This document shows, piece by piece, positions 1 to 7,426 of a stretch of DNA of 64,000 bases. The notes under the pieces were generated by a model. That model made no database searches and was not told where the DNA came from. It saw only the letters and a program-made list of their open reading frames with translations. The translations under genes were made by a program, and so were the position numbers. This DNA comes from Deltaproteobacteria bacterium (GTDB lineage: Bacteria > Desulfobacterota > Binatia > HRBIN30 > JACQVA1), in NCBI GenBank assembly GCA_016178705.1, contig JACOST010000028.1, forward strand, positions 130,951 to 194,950. Reading direction: 5' to 3'. Position 1 is the stretch's first letter; the number at the start of each line of letters is the position of its first letter.

Positions 1-78
1 CGCTGCGGCAAACGTTTCCGTCTCCCTGAGGGGCTGTCCACAAGCGCGCGCTGGTTCCAACCAGATTTCCCTCTCCTT

Positions 79-159
79 GTAGGGGCGACGCATGCGTCGC
101 CCGCGACGTGACATGTTCGCGGCGGAGAAGCCGGAGGGCGATGCATGCATCGCCCCTAC
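79..159. repeat. Palindrome doublet, family D copy 1 (REP-like)
   Basis: Two 24-nt arms (79-102 and 136-159) start GTAGGGG and end CCCCTAC, and are separated by 33 nt. Each arm contains its own perfect palindrome: a GACGCATGCGTC core on the left and a GATGCATGCATC core on the right. A second copy with the same 24-33-24 layout lies at 45233-45313 in the opposite orientation. The layout resembles REP/BIME elements. No transposase is nearby. Confidence 0.85.
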
Positions 160-183
160 GCTCAGAGAAAGTCGAAAGTCTCT

Positions 184-260
184 GAGGGAGAGGGTCAGGG
201 TGAGGAGGGCAGCGGCGTGCGCGATTGCCCTCACCCCAGCCCTCTCCCAGAGGGAGAGGG
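184..260. repeat. GA/CT-rich inverted repeat, family F
   Basis: A left arm rich in GAGGGAGAGGG and AGGGTGAG (184-210) pairs with a right arm rich in CCCTCACCCC and CCCTCTCCC (226-250). The sequence then turns back again with AGAGGGAGAGGG. It lies just 3' of the peroxiredoxin gene, so it could form a transcript-end hairpin. There is no T-tract, and only one copy was noticed in the window. Confidence 0.7.
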
Positions 261-273
261 AGCGAGCGTCGAC

Positions 274-759
274 CTACAGTTTGCCCAGAACCGACTCGGC
301 GCTCGATACGTTGAGCCCCGGACCGGGCTCGACGAGCAAGTCTTGCACGACGCCGTCGTTGACGATCATCGCGTAGCGTTGCGAACGCAGGCCCATGCCA
401 AACCCGCTGGCGTCGAGCGTGAGACCGAGCGCCTTGGTCAGATCGCCGTTACCGTCGGCGATCATGCGCACCTTGCCGGCCGCGTTGTTGGCCTTGCCCC
501 ACGCGCCCATGACGAAGGCGTCGTTGACCGACAGGCAGACGATGTCCTTCACGCCCTTGGCCTTGATCGCGTTGGTCTGCTCCAGGAATCCGGGCAGGTG
601 CTTCATCGAACACGTCGGGGTGAACGCGCCCGGCACGGCGAACACGACGACCTTCTTACCCTTGAAGATTTCATCGACCGTGACCGGCTTGGGGCCGCTG
701 TCCCCCATCTCCGCCAACTTCACATCGGTCGGCAAACGATCGCCCGCTTTGATGGCCAT
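274..759 (-). CDS. Prx5-type peroxiredoxin
   Basis: A 161-residue thiol peroxidase of the AhpC/TSA (redoxin) superfamily, expected to reduce H2O2 and organic peroxides in the cytoplasm. The peroxidatic Cys is C50 in the motif PGAFTPTCS, the form typical of the Prx5 group, and the C-terminal GPGLNVSSAE also fits this group. The full length matches single-domain family members without a fused glutaredoxin. The ATG start is preceded by AGGAGG at good spacing. It is divergent from the copper-monooxygenase-like gene at 898, so the 138-bp gap should hold both promoters. The active site is Cys, not selenocysteine. Confidence 0.93.
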   Translation of the reverse strand: MAIKAGDRLPTDVKLAEMGDSGPKPVTVDEIFKGKKVVVFAVPGAFTPTCSMKHLPGFLEQTNAIKAKGVKDIVCLSVNDAFVMGAWGKANNAAGKVRMIADGNGDLTKALGLTLDASGFGMGLRSQRYAMIVNDGVVQDLLVEPGPGLNVSSAESVLGKL

Positions 760-897
760 GTAGTCCTCCTCAGCTTTGAATGTAGATCCTTCCTTTATCT
801 GGGCCCCCGCAGCGGATCAACCCGCGGTCGCATGCGAGTTTCGCAGCATGCGAATTCGCGGTTGCCCGATGCGGTTGCGTCGCGTAAACTCCGCATC

Positions 898-2289
898 GTG
901 AAAACATCGAGTCAATCGCAGCGGGTAGTAGGATCGGCGTTGATCGTTGCAGCCTTGCTGCTGGCAGGCTGCGCCGGTAGCGGCGAACCGGCGTCGACGG
1001 GCTCGGTCTCCGGCTCGACCTTCGCGCGGATTCAGACTGAAGTCTTCAACGTCAGTTGCTCGTCCGACTCGTGCCACAGCAGCGTGGGACGCGCCGGCAA
1101 CTTGGTGCTTGAGGAGGGTCAGTCTTGGGACAGCTTGGTCAACGTTTCCCCAAGCAACCCGGTCGCCGCAGCCGACGGGTGGATGCGGGTGATGCCCAGC
1201 CGGCCGGACTCAAGTTTCTTGCTCGCCAAAGTGGCGGACAACCTCGCGGCGGGCCAAGGGCAATCGATGCCGTGGGGTGCGGCGCTGCTGACCACCGAGA
1301 CGGTCGACGTCATCCGCGCGTGGATCGTTGCCGGCGCGCCGCACGACGGCATCGTTCCGGGTGACGATGGCCGCCCGCTCGGCGGTGGCGGCGAGAAGCC
1401 GGGCGACATCGTGCTGCCGCCGCCAGCCAAAGGCGTGCAGTTGCAAGTGACGGCTGCGGCAATTCCAAAAGGCAAAGAGGAAACCAGTTGTCACTACTTG
1501 AAGCTCCCTTCCGACGTCGATTTCGACGTGAACCGATTCCAGATCGCTGTGACCGGCGGCAGTCATCACGTTCATTTGTATCGGCCGTATGATTCGACGC
1601 TGAACCTCGCCGACGGCGTCGAGGTATGCAACACTGCAGTGGACTTCGACAAGTGGGAGCTGGTGGTCGCCACGCAATTGCGCCACAGCGATTGGGAGCT
1701 GCCCGAGGGCGTCGCGTATCACTTCCACGCCGGCGAGCAGTTGCTGATGCAGACCCACTTCGTCAACGTTGGTTCACTGGAGACCGACGGCGACGGCAAG
1801 GTGCTGATGAATCTCAACGCGGCCGCAGCCGGCAGCGTCACCGCTCACGCCGGCGCCATCTTTGGCCAGGACAAGGATGTATTCGTCGCTGCACATTCCA
1901 CTCCTACGTTAAGCGCCGAGTGCGTCTTTCCCAAGCCAATCGTCCTGATGGCGGAGACAGGGCACTACCATTTCCGCGGTCGACACTTCTGGGCGTATCG
2001 CTGGGACAACAACATGCTCGGCGATCTGACCTACGAGTACGTCGGATACGACGATCCGCCGTTCGCGGTCCACGCTCCACCGCTGGAATTTGCCGCGGGG
2101 CAGGGCTTGCAATGGCAGTGCTACTGGGAGAACAACACGGACAACGACTTCAAGTTCGGCCCGTTCACCGATACCAACGAGCACTGCAACTGGTTCGGCT
2201 TCTACTATCCGACCGACACCGACAACGAAGCGATCACCTGCGTCAAGAAGGACGGCGTCTCGGTGACCACGGTGCGCGCGCCGAAGTAG
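898..2289 (+). CDS. Lipoprotein with cytochrome-c-like region and type II copper monooxygenase-like domain
   Basis: 463 residues from a GTG at 898. This start is chosen because it immediately precedes a lipoprotein signal ending in the lipobox LLAGC; the open frame extends upstream to 145 without gene-like sequence. Residues about 40-150 resemble the planctomycete-type cytochrome c module: a CSSDSCH (CX4CH) site and a C-terminal helix reading TVDVIRAWIVAGAP. The C-terminal two thirds resemble copper-dependent PHM/DBM monooxygenases, with SHHVHLY, LLMQTHFVN and GHYHFRG as likely copper-ligand regions. The final EMC segment expected in the family reads EHC here. It probably acts on the outer face of an envelope membrane as a redox enzyme. 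Its substrate is unknown. Confidence 0.75.
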   Translation: MKTSSQSQRVVGSALIVAALLLAGCAGSGEPASTGSVSGSTFARIQTEVFNVSCSSDSCHSSVGRAGNLVLEEGQSWDSLVNVSPSNPVAAADGWMRVMPSRPDSSFLLAKVADNLAAGQGQSMPWGAALLTTETVDVIRAWIVAGAPHDGIVPGDDGRPLGGGGEKPGDIVLPPPAKGVQLQVTAAAIPKGKEETSCHYLKLPSDVDFDVNRFQIAVTGGSHHVHLYRPYDSTLNLADGVEVCNTAVDFDKWELVVATQLRHSDWELPEGVAYHFHAGEQLLMQTHFVNVGSLETDGDGKVLMNLNAAAAGSVTAHAGAIFGQDKDVFVAAHSTPTLSAECVFPKPIVLMAETGHYHFRGRHFWAYRWDNNMLGDLTYEYVGYDDPPFAVHAPPLEFAAGQGLQWQCYWENNTDNDFKFGPFTDTNEHCNWFGFYYPTDTDNEAITCVKKDGVSVTTVRAPK

Positions 2290-2388
2290 ACCTCGATCCG
2301 AAGAGAGAAGCGAAACCGCCGATTCACGCCGATGTACGCAGATGCGGAATTGGCTCCACTGCAAGACGTTCGGAACGCGTGATCACTC

Positions 2389-2448
2389 GTAGCCGCAGGC
2401 TTTAGCCTGCGTCCGAAACGAAGAGCGCAGGCTGAAGCCTGCGGCTAC
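2389..2448. repeat. Palindromic repeat, family E
   Basis: Two 23-nt arms, GTAGCCGCAGGC...CTGCG and its near-perfect inverse, flank a 14-nt centre. Each arm is itself nearly palindromic around GCAGGCTTTAGCCTGC or GCAGGCTGAAGCCTGC. It lies between the convergent genes ending at 2289 and 2470, where a hairpin could serve as a bidirectional transcript end. Only one copy was seen in the window. Confidence 0.85.
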
Positions 2449-2469
2449 GGCGGAGTGCGGTGGTTCAGG

Positions 2470-3606
2470 CTACCCGCACACGTCTGTGATCACGCGGAGC
2501 GCGTTTTCTCCCAGCACCTTGCGCACCGTCTGCGGCCGCTGACCGCGGGCGAGCAAGCCGGCGGTCAGGCGGGGCAACGTCGTGACGTCCTCCAAGCCTG
2601 TTGGAGGCGTGATGAAGCCGTCGTAGTCGCTGCCGATGCCGACGGCATCTTCACCCCCGACGTTGATGGCGTGATCGAAGTGATCGAGCACGCGGTCGAG
2701 GTTGGCATCGTGGTCGGCGACGAAGCTGCTCGCCAAAACCATTCCGATCACGCCGCCGCGCTCGGCGACCGCACGAATCTGCTCGTCGGTGAGATTGCGC
2801 CGGTGCGGACACACCGCGCGACAGCCGGCATGGCTCACCATGAACGGCCGCTGCATCACCGTGAGTGCATCGGCAAATCCCGCATCGTTCACATGCGCGA
2901 GGTCGACCAGCATTTTGAGCCGCTCCATTTCACCGATCAGGTCGCGGCCAAAGTCGGTCAAGCCGCGACCGTCGAATTCGGGCACGGTCATCGGATATGC
3001 GGCTTCGGTGGCTTGAAAGTGGACCAGGCCGATCGAGCGCAGCCCTCGCTCGTAGGCCGTGCGTACGTTGTCGAGCGAGCCCTCGATGCCGTGCGTACCT
3101 TCGAGACAAGGCAGGCCGGCGATCTTTCCCGCGGCGCGCGCGGCGCGAATCTCCGTGCCGTTGCCGACGACGACAAACCGATCCGGATAGCGTCGCGCGG
3201 TTTCGTGCATGAGATCGAGTGTCGCGAGCACGGCCTCGATTCCGCGCTGGCGTTCGAACCACGCCAGCATCTTCAGCGGTAGCATCAGCTCGGGACGGAC
3301 TTCGCGCGGATTGACGACGATACCAAAGCCGACTGCGCTGACGCCGCCTTCGGCGAGGCGAGGCAAGTCCGCGTGCCACGCAAACGGCGCCGACGGCAAC
3401 CGATTCTCATGGCCTCGGCCCATGTCGTAACCGAACAGTCTCGCCCACAAGAACGAGTCGACGTGAAGATCGACCACCAGCGAGTCGTGATGTAGCGCCA
3501 GCGCATCCGCCGACACCGGTGCGGCCGGCGCGCGCTGGCTGCAGCCGAGCGCCAGCGCCCCGGCCGTTAGCGCGCTTCGTTGCAGCAACTCGCGGCGAGT
3601 GAGCAT
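2470..3606 (-). CDS. Membrane dipeptidase, peptidase family M19
   Basis: 378 residues. The N-terminus MLTRRELLQRSA followed by a hydrophobic stretch and LALGC suggests export, probably by the Tat route and possibly as a lipoprotein. The mature part is a renal-dipeptidase-type zinc hydrolase that cleaves dipeptides. Metal-site regions include HVD at residues 48-50 (DLHVDS), a Glu in LEGTHG, the His in VDLAHVN, VSHAGCRAVCPHRRN, and the Asp in GIGSDYDG. The length is normal for the family. It lies downstream of, and co-directional with, the LLM gene; the gap between them is filled by a heptamer repeat array. Confidence 0.93.
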   Translation of the reverse strand: MLTRRELLQRSALTAGALALGCSQRAPAAPVSADALALHHDSLVVDLHVDSFLWARLFGYDMGRGHENRLPSAPFAWHADLPRLAEGGVSAVGFGIVVNPREVRPELMLPLKMLAWFERQRGIEAVLATLDLMHETARRYPDRFVVVGNGTEIRAARAAGKIAGLPCLEGTHGIEGSLDNVRTAYERGLRSIGLVHFQATEAAYPMTVPEFDGRGLTDFGRDLIGEMERLKMLVDLAHVNDAGFADALTVMQRPFMVSHAGCRAVCPHRRNLTDEQIRAVAERGGVIGMVLASSFVADHDANLDRVLDHFDHAINVGGEDAVGIGSDYDGFITPPTGLEDVTTLPRLTAGLLARGQRPQTVRKVLGENALRVITDVCG

Positions 3607-3611
3607 GGAGG

Positions 3612-3716
3612 ATAGTAGGCAGTGGGCAGTCGGCAGGGGGCAGTTGAGGTAGGAGTCAGCAGTCCAGAGTCAGAAGTCCTACTGCCGACTGCCCCCTACC
3701 GACTGCCGACTATCTT
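3612..3716. repeat. Heptamer hairpin array, family B (GGCAGTN)
   Basis: The left arm consists of about 7-nt units such as TAGGCAG, TGGGCAG, TCGGCAG and GGGGCAG. The right arm carries the complementary units (CTGCCGA, CTGCCCC), in a different order. It fills nearly the whole space between the stop of the LLM gene (3718) and the ATG of the M19 gene (3606). Related arrays lie at 12032-12068 and 27640-27717. Confidence 0.85.
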
Positions 3717-3717
3717 C

Positions 3718-4743
3718 CTACTGTGCCTCCGCCAGTACTCGGAGCGTCTCCACTTGCATCGTGGCGCAGATCATTGTCGTCACGCTCGACTCGCTCCAGG
3801 CTGCTAAGCGATCGCGGATACGTTCCTTCGGGCCGACCAGCGACACCTCGTCAGCGAGTGCGTCGGGCACTGCGGCGGTGGCTTCGTTCTTCTTGCCGTC
3901 GAGGTAGAGATCTTGGATCGTCTTTGCCGCCGCCTCGAAGCCGTAACGGCAGGCGAGGTCGTTGTAGAAATTCTTGCCGCGCGCGCCCATGCCGCCGATG
4001 TAGAGCGCGAGGATCGGCTTGATGAAGTTGAGGCACGCGGCGACGTCGTCGCCGAGAATCACCGTGGGGCCGGCGGCGATGTCGAAGGTCTGGAGGTTTT
4101 TGCCGCCGCCCGCTTTCTTGAACCCCGCTTGCAAAGCATCGCCATACACTTTCTCCGCGCGATACGGCGAGTAGAAAATCGGCAACCAGCCGTCGGCGAT
4201 CTCGGCAACTTGCTCGACGCTCTTGAGTCCGGTGGCGGCGACGTAGATTGGAATCTGGCGTCCGCGCAGGATGCTCTTGAGCGGCTTGCCGAGTCCGCTG
4301 GCGCCCGCGCCGCGATACGGGATCTGGTAGTGCTCGCCGCTGTGTTCGACGGGTTTCTCGCGCGCCCAGATCGCGCGCAGGATCTCGATGTACTCGCGCG
4401 TCCGCTTGAGCGGCTTGCCGTACGGCACGCCGTGCCAGCCTTCGACCACTTGCGGTCCGGAGACGCCGAGGCCGAGCAGGAAGCGACCGCCGGAAAGCTG
4501 ATCGAGCGTGGTCGCGGTCATCGCCGTCATCGCCGGCGTGCGGGCGGGCATCTGCATGATGCCGGTGCCGACTTTGATCTGCTTGGTCTGCGCCGCGATC
4601 CACGTCGCGGGCGTCACCGCATCGGAGCCGTAGGCTTCCGCCGTCCACACCGAATGGAAGCCGAGGCGATCGGCTTCGTGAATCATCTCCATGTTGAGCG
4701 CCATGCGCGCGCCCGAGTATCCCGCGTTCAATCCGAAGCGCAT
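3718..4743 (-). CDS. LLM-class (luciferase-like, probably F420-dependent) oxidoreductase
   Basis: 341 residues with the bacterial luciferase-like TIM-barrel fold. Features include an N-terminal [11 protein letters not shown] strand, [19 protein letters not shown], the family-typical [26 protein letters not shown], and a C-terminal [10 protein letters not shown] helix. Close homologues usually use coenzyme F420, some use FMN. The substrate cannot be told from sequence; proteins of this type occur with lipid, steroid and xenobiotic catabolism. It lies between the CDGSH gene upstream and the M19 gene downstream, all on the minus strand and separated only by repeat arrays. A second paralogue is at 39104. 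Confidence 0.88.
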   Translation of the reverse strand: MRFGLNAGYSGARMALNMEMIHEADRLGFHSVWTAEAYGSDAVTPATWIAAQTKQIKVGTGIMQMPARTPAMTAMTATTLDQLSGGRFLLGLGVSGPQVVEGWHGVPYGKPLKRTREYIEILRAIWAREKPVEHSGEHYQIPYRGAGASGLGKPLKSILRGRQIPIYVAATGLKSVEQVAEIADGWLPIFYSPYRAEKVYGDALQAGFKKAGGGKNLQTFDIAAGPTVILGDDVAACLNFIKPILALYIGGMGARGKNFYNDLACRYGFEAAAKTIQDLYLDGKKNEATAAVPDALADEVSLVGPKERIRDRLAAWSESSVTTMICATMQVETLRVLAEAQ

Positions 4744-4753
4744 AATGTCTCCT

Positions 4754-4820
4754 CGTGAATCGTGAGTCGTGAGTCGTGAGTGTGAGTCGAGATTGGCTCG
4801 TCACTCACTACTCGTCACTT
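4754..4820. repeat. Heptamer hairpin array, family A (CGTGAGT)
   Basis: Units of CGTGAGT and CGTGAAT at 4754-4791 are answered by inverted units (TCACTCA, CTCGTCACT) at 4799-4820. The array fills the gap between the CDGSH stop (4825) and the LLM start (4743). Confidence 0.82.
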
Positions 4821-4824
4821 GCTC

Positions 4825-5028
4825 TCAGCGCGCTGGCTCTTCCGATTTGAACCCGACCTTGGTGTGCGTGCCGTCGCAGAACGGCTTGTTCGCCGACTGG
4901 CCGCAGCGACAGAGGTAGATCGGATCTTCGCTGAGTTTGAAATCGGCGCGCTTGGCGTCGACGAGCTGAATCGCGCCCTTCACTTCGTAGGGGCCGTCCT
5001 TGAGTGTTTTGATTCGGATGTCTGCCAT
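4825..5028 (-). CDS. CDGSH-type iron-sulfur protein
   Basis: A 67-residue protein with the three-Cys/one-His signature of CDGSH 2Fe-2S domains: C40-x-C42 in YLCRCG, then C51 and H55 in KPFCDGTH. The Ser of CDGSH is Thr here, which is common in prokaryotes. The family includes mitoNEET; the proteins are small cluster carriers or redox sensors. It is soluble and a complete single domain. It is divergent from the deiodinase-like selenoprotein, so the two share a 92-bp promoter region. ATG at 5028 is preceded by GGAGG. Confidence 0.93.
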   Translation of the reverse strand: MADIRIKTLKDGPYEVKGAIQLVDAKRADFKLSEDPIYLCRCGQSANKPFCDGTHTKVGFKSEEPAR

Positions 5029-5120
5029 CGATGCACCTCCGTGCGGGTAGTGGAATGGCTCCCTCAGTACTGCGGCCTCGTGTCTCGTGCAAGCCGGGGC
5101 ACCGTGATAGAACGCGGTGC

Positions 5121-5783
5121 ATGGACTTCGTCGAGATGCTGCAGAAGGTTCTGTCGCCGACCGACTTCGCCCGCATGCAAGCGTGGATGATGGGAATGGA
5201 GCCGGCGCGCCAAATGGAGATGATGCAGTTCATCACTGATCGCGAGACCCGCGCGCCCGCCATTGGCGATCCCGCGCCCGACTTCGAGTTGCCGCGGCTC
5301 GGCAGCGACGAGCGCGTACGGTTGTCGACCTTTCATGGCGACCAGCCGGTGGCGTTGATCTTCGGCAGCTTCACCTGACCGCCGTTTCGTGCCCAGGTTG
5401 GGCACCTCGAAGACCTGCATCGGCGCTTCGGCGATCGCATCGCCTTCTTCGTCGTCTACATTCGCGAGGCGCATCCGACCAACGAGTGGCAAGTCGAGAG
5501 CAATGAGCAGGAGCATGTACTGTTCGAGCAACCGACCACGCTCGACCAACGAACTGACGTGGCGCAAGCCTGTGCGCTGCGTTTGGACATCTCGATCCCG
5601 ACGCTCATCGACGACATGGAGAACTCAACCGATCTGAAGTACTACGCCTTGCCCGATCGCTTGTACCTGATTGATCGTGACGGACGCGTGGCCTACCGCG
5701 GCGCGCCCGGCCCGTTCGGATTCATCGCCGCCGAGTTGGAGAAAGCGATCGAGGAACTCCTCTCCGCATCGTCTCGACCGTGA
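5121..5783 (+). CDS. Iodothyronine-deiodinase-like selenoprotein (in-frame UGA = Sec86)
   Basis: One reading frame of 220 residues is interrupted only by TGA at 5376-5378. Read as selenocysteine (U86), the site is IFGSFTUPPFRAQ, matching the GSxTUPPF active site of animal iodothyronine deiodinases. Downstream, VVYIREAHPTNEW matches the deiodinase YIEEAHPSDGW block. MENS, RLYLIDRDG, YRGAPGPFGF and a C-terminal EL helix continue the family, so homology spans both sides of the TGA. A textbook bacterial SECIS hairpin follows the codon. The fold is thioredoxin-like: residues about 1-50 are helical, and the redoxin domain starts at PAPDFELPRL. There is no signal or membrane anchor, unlike the animal enzymes. 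The likely role is a thiol or selenol redox reaction, or reductive dehalogenation; the substrate is unknown. It overlaps DUF3995 by GTGA. No sel genes lie in this window. Confidence 0.9.
5386..5411 (+). promoter_or_regulatory. Bacterial SECIS element
   Basis: The hairpin starts 10 nt after the UGA at 5376-5378. The stem GTGCCC (5389-5394) pairs with GGGCAC (5400-5405) around the loop AGGTT, with outer TTC/GAA pairs (5386-5388 with 5409-5411) across a small bulge. The AGGU-type loop on a 6-bp stem close behind the UGA is the form recognised by SelB, as in E. coli fdhF. It should direct Sec-tRNA insertion. Confidence 0.85.
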
Positions 5784-6217
5784 GGACTCCGGTGACGCGC
5801 TTCATCGGCATTTTGACCGCTGGCGTTCTCTTCTCGCTGAGTCTTTTGCATGCGTACTGGGCCGCAGGCGGCCGATGGGGGACGGGTGTGACGATTCCGC
5901 TGCGCGACGGCAAGCCGCTGTTCGAGCCATCGCCGGCTGCAACGCTGCTCGTTGCGTTTCTACTCCTGTCTGCCGGCCTGGTGGTGTTGGGCCGACTCGG
6001 ATTCTGGGGTAGCGCGCTACCGCGCTGGCTATTCGTCGCTGGAAGCTGGACGCTCGTCGCCGTCTTCATCGGCCGCGTCGTCGGCGACTTCAGGTGGTTC
6101 GGTCTATTCAAGCCGACGAGCGCGAGCGCCTTCGCCTGGTGGGATACGTGGCTCTACGTGCCGCTCTGCTTCTTCCTCGCTCTCGGGTGCCTGATCGTCG
6201 CCTTGAGCGAACGATGA
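5780..6217 (+). CDS. DUF3995 family membrane protein
   Basis: 145 residues with four predicted membrane helices (about 8-26, 53-72, 83-100 and 124-141). The opening LLHAYWAAGGRWG is the typical DUF3995 motif, and WGTGVTIPLRDGKPLF supports the assignment. The GTG start overlaps the selenoprotein stop by four bases (GTGA), so translation is probably coupled. The stop in turn overlaps the start of the antitoxin-like gene (ATGA). The family's function is unknown. Coupling to a deiodinase-like protein raises the possibility of a membrane partner, which is inference only. Confidence 0.85.
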   Translation: MRTPVTRFIGILTAGVLFSLSLLHAYWAAGGRWGTGVTIPLRDGKPLFEPSPAATLLVAFLLLSAGLVVLGRLGFWGSALPRWLFVAGSWTLVAVFIGRVVGDFRWFGLFKPTSASAFAWWDTWLYVPLCFFLALGCLIVALSER

Positions 6218-6558
6218 AGGCAGTCGCACTGTCCGAACTCAGGTACGACCTTTCACGCTACCTGCGTCAGGCAGCGAAGGAAGAAATCGTGATCACCCGG
6301 CGCGGCAAGGCCGCCGGCATCTTGATCGGCTTCGACACCGACGATGACTGGTTCGACTACCGTCTCGAAAACGATCCGCGCTTCCTCGATCGCGCCGCTG
6401 CGGCCCGGTCCAGTCTGCGCAGCGGACGCGGTGTGCGGCTTGAGAATCTCGACGAAGGGGGCAGGTCCAGTTCCGCCGCGGCACCGGACCGCAGCCAGAG
6501 GCGCGTTTCGCCCAAGACCGCTACGTCACGTCGTGGCCCGCGGCCGGTAACTTCTTGA
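6214..6558 (+). CDS. Phd/YefM-type antitoxin-like protein with an odd C-terminal tail
   Basis: 114 residues. The first 80 are a Phd/YefM-type antitoxin fold: MKAVALSELRYDLSRYLRQ, then EEIVITRRGKAAGILIGF. Such proteins bind their own promoter through the N-terminus and neutralise a toxin through the C-terminus. The last 30 residues are Arg/Ser-rich and look unlike the family, as if the frame had slipped near residue 83. No RelE or PIN toxin follows. The ATG overlaps the DUF3995 stop by four bases. It is either an orphan antitoxin or the remnant of a toxin-antitoxin pair. Confidence 0.6.
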   Translation: MKAVALSELRYDLSRYLRQAAKEEIVITRRGKAAGILIGFDTDDDWFDYRLENDPRFLDRAAAARSSLRSGRGVRLENLDEGGRSSSAAAPDRSQRRVSPKTATSRRGPRPVTS

Positions 6559-6626
6559 GTGCGCGCCAAACTCCGGCAACGACTAGGAAAGCGGAGAGGT
6601 CTGTGTATTCAAAACCAACGCTGGTC

Positions 6627-6872
6627 ATGAACATCAAGCGAGAACATTTTGCAGCCATCCTTGCTGTTCCGAGGCGAAAGCCTGTTGAGCGGGTCGGCAA
6701 GGCACCCTTCAACTTGCGCCTGCTGAATGGCATGACGCCGCCAGTTCCCGACGCCACGGTTCGCGTCATCAGAGTCGTCCGCAATCGGCGCTCCAGACAG
6801 CTAGAGTTCTACCTTGGTCAAGTACTGAAGGTTCGCCACTGGAATCGTGCGAAAGAGCGTCCAGCCAGGTAG
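6627..6872 (+). CDS. Small hypothetical protein, possibly ASCH/PUA-like
   Basis: 81 residues from ATG 6627; a TTG at 6555 overlapping the previous stop would add 24 residues. The opening MNIKREHFAAILA and the later VGKAPFNLRLLNGM and LEFYLGQVLKVRHW are loosely like ASCH-domain proteins, small RNA-binding PUA-related folds. The usual Glu-x-Arg segment after the first helix seems replaced or shortened, so the gene may be degraded. No Shine-Dalgarno sequence is visible. Function unknown. Confidence 0.4.
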   Translation: MNIKREHFAAILAVPRRKPVERVGKAPFNLRLLNGMTPPVPDATVRVIRVVRNRRSRQLEFYLGQVLKVRHWNRAKERPAR

Positions 6873-6982
6873 CGTATGTCGACACGGGCTGGCCATGCGG
6901 CGGTGAGATCGAAGGGCAAATCAAGCGAAGATCAACTCGCCACGTTCACCGTCTGTGCGGGCCCGACATTGCCACCGTGCCA

Positions 6983-7414
6983 TCAACTTGTCGCCGCGTC
7001 CGGCAGTCGAGCCAGGAACTCACGCTGGGCTGGGATCATCAACTCGGCGGCCTTTTCGATCGAATAGAAACGGCAGACGTTGTTCTCGCTGTCGTGCGCG
7101 AGGCAGCGGCCCTGGGCGTCGATGCCGGACTCGCTCTCGGGTTCGACCGTAGCCCAGAACGCGAAGACGATCTTCCCGGATTTCTGCCGCACGTTACCCA
7201 GCGACGCTTGCAGGCGAACGCGCAGTCCGGTTTCTTCGAGCGTCTCCCGCAATGCCGTGACTTCGGCGGTTTCGTCGGACTCGACGAGTCCCTTCGGAAT
7301 TCCAAACAACGGCTGCTTGAACGTCGCGCCACGCGGATGCACGAGCAATACCTGGATGCCCCGCTCGCCGCGTCGGGTCACCAGACAACCGGCAGAGATG
7401 AGGTGGCCCTTCAT
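6983..7414 (-). CDS. NUDIX hydrolase
   Basis: 143 residues. The complete Nudix box lies at residues 42-64: Gly42, then Glu at 48, ending RETLEETGL with the metal-binding Glu pair. It would hydrolyse a nucleoside diphosphate linked to another moiety. The N-terminus SAGCLVTRRG and the KQPLFGIPKG strand before the box resemble MutT- and diadenosine-polyphosphate-hydrolase-like members, but the substrate cannot be assigned. It lies 12 nt downstream of a methyltransferase on the same strand. Confidence 0.9.
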   Translation of the reverse strand: MKGHLISAGCLVTRRGERGIQVLLVHPRGATFKQPLFGIPKGLVESDETAEVTALRETLEETGLRVRLQASLGNVRQKSGKIVFAFWATVEPESESGIDAQGRCLAHDSENNVCRFYSIEKAAELMIPAQREFLARLPDAATS

Positions 7415-7426
7415 TCGCGCTGCTGT

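Noticed and set aside
274-759. Selenocysteine in the peroxiredoxin
   Set aside because: The peroxidatic residue is encoded by a normal Cys codon in PTCS.
145-897. Long 5' extension of the copper-monooxygenase-like gene
   Set aside because: It is antisense to the peroxiredoxin gene and a lipoprotein signal starts at GTG 898.
5031-5378. Selenoprotein gene read as two broken ORFs or a pseudogene
   Set aside because: Family homology continues in the same frame on both sides of the TGA, and a SECIS hairpin follows it, so selenocysteine is the better reading.
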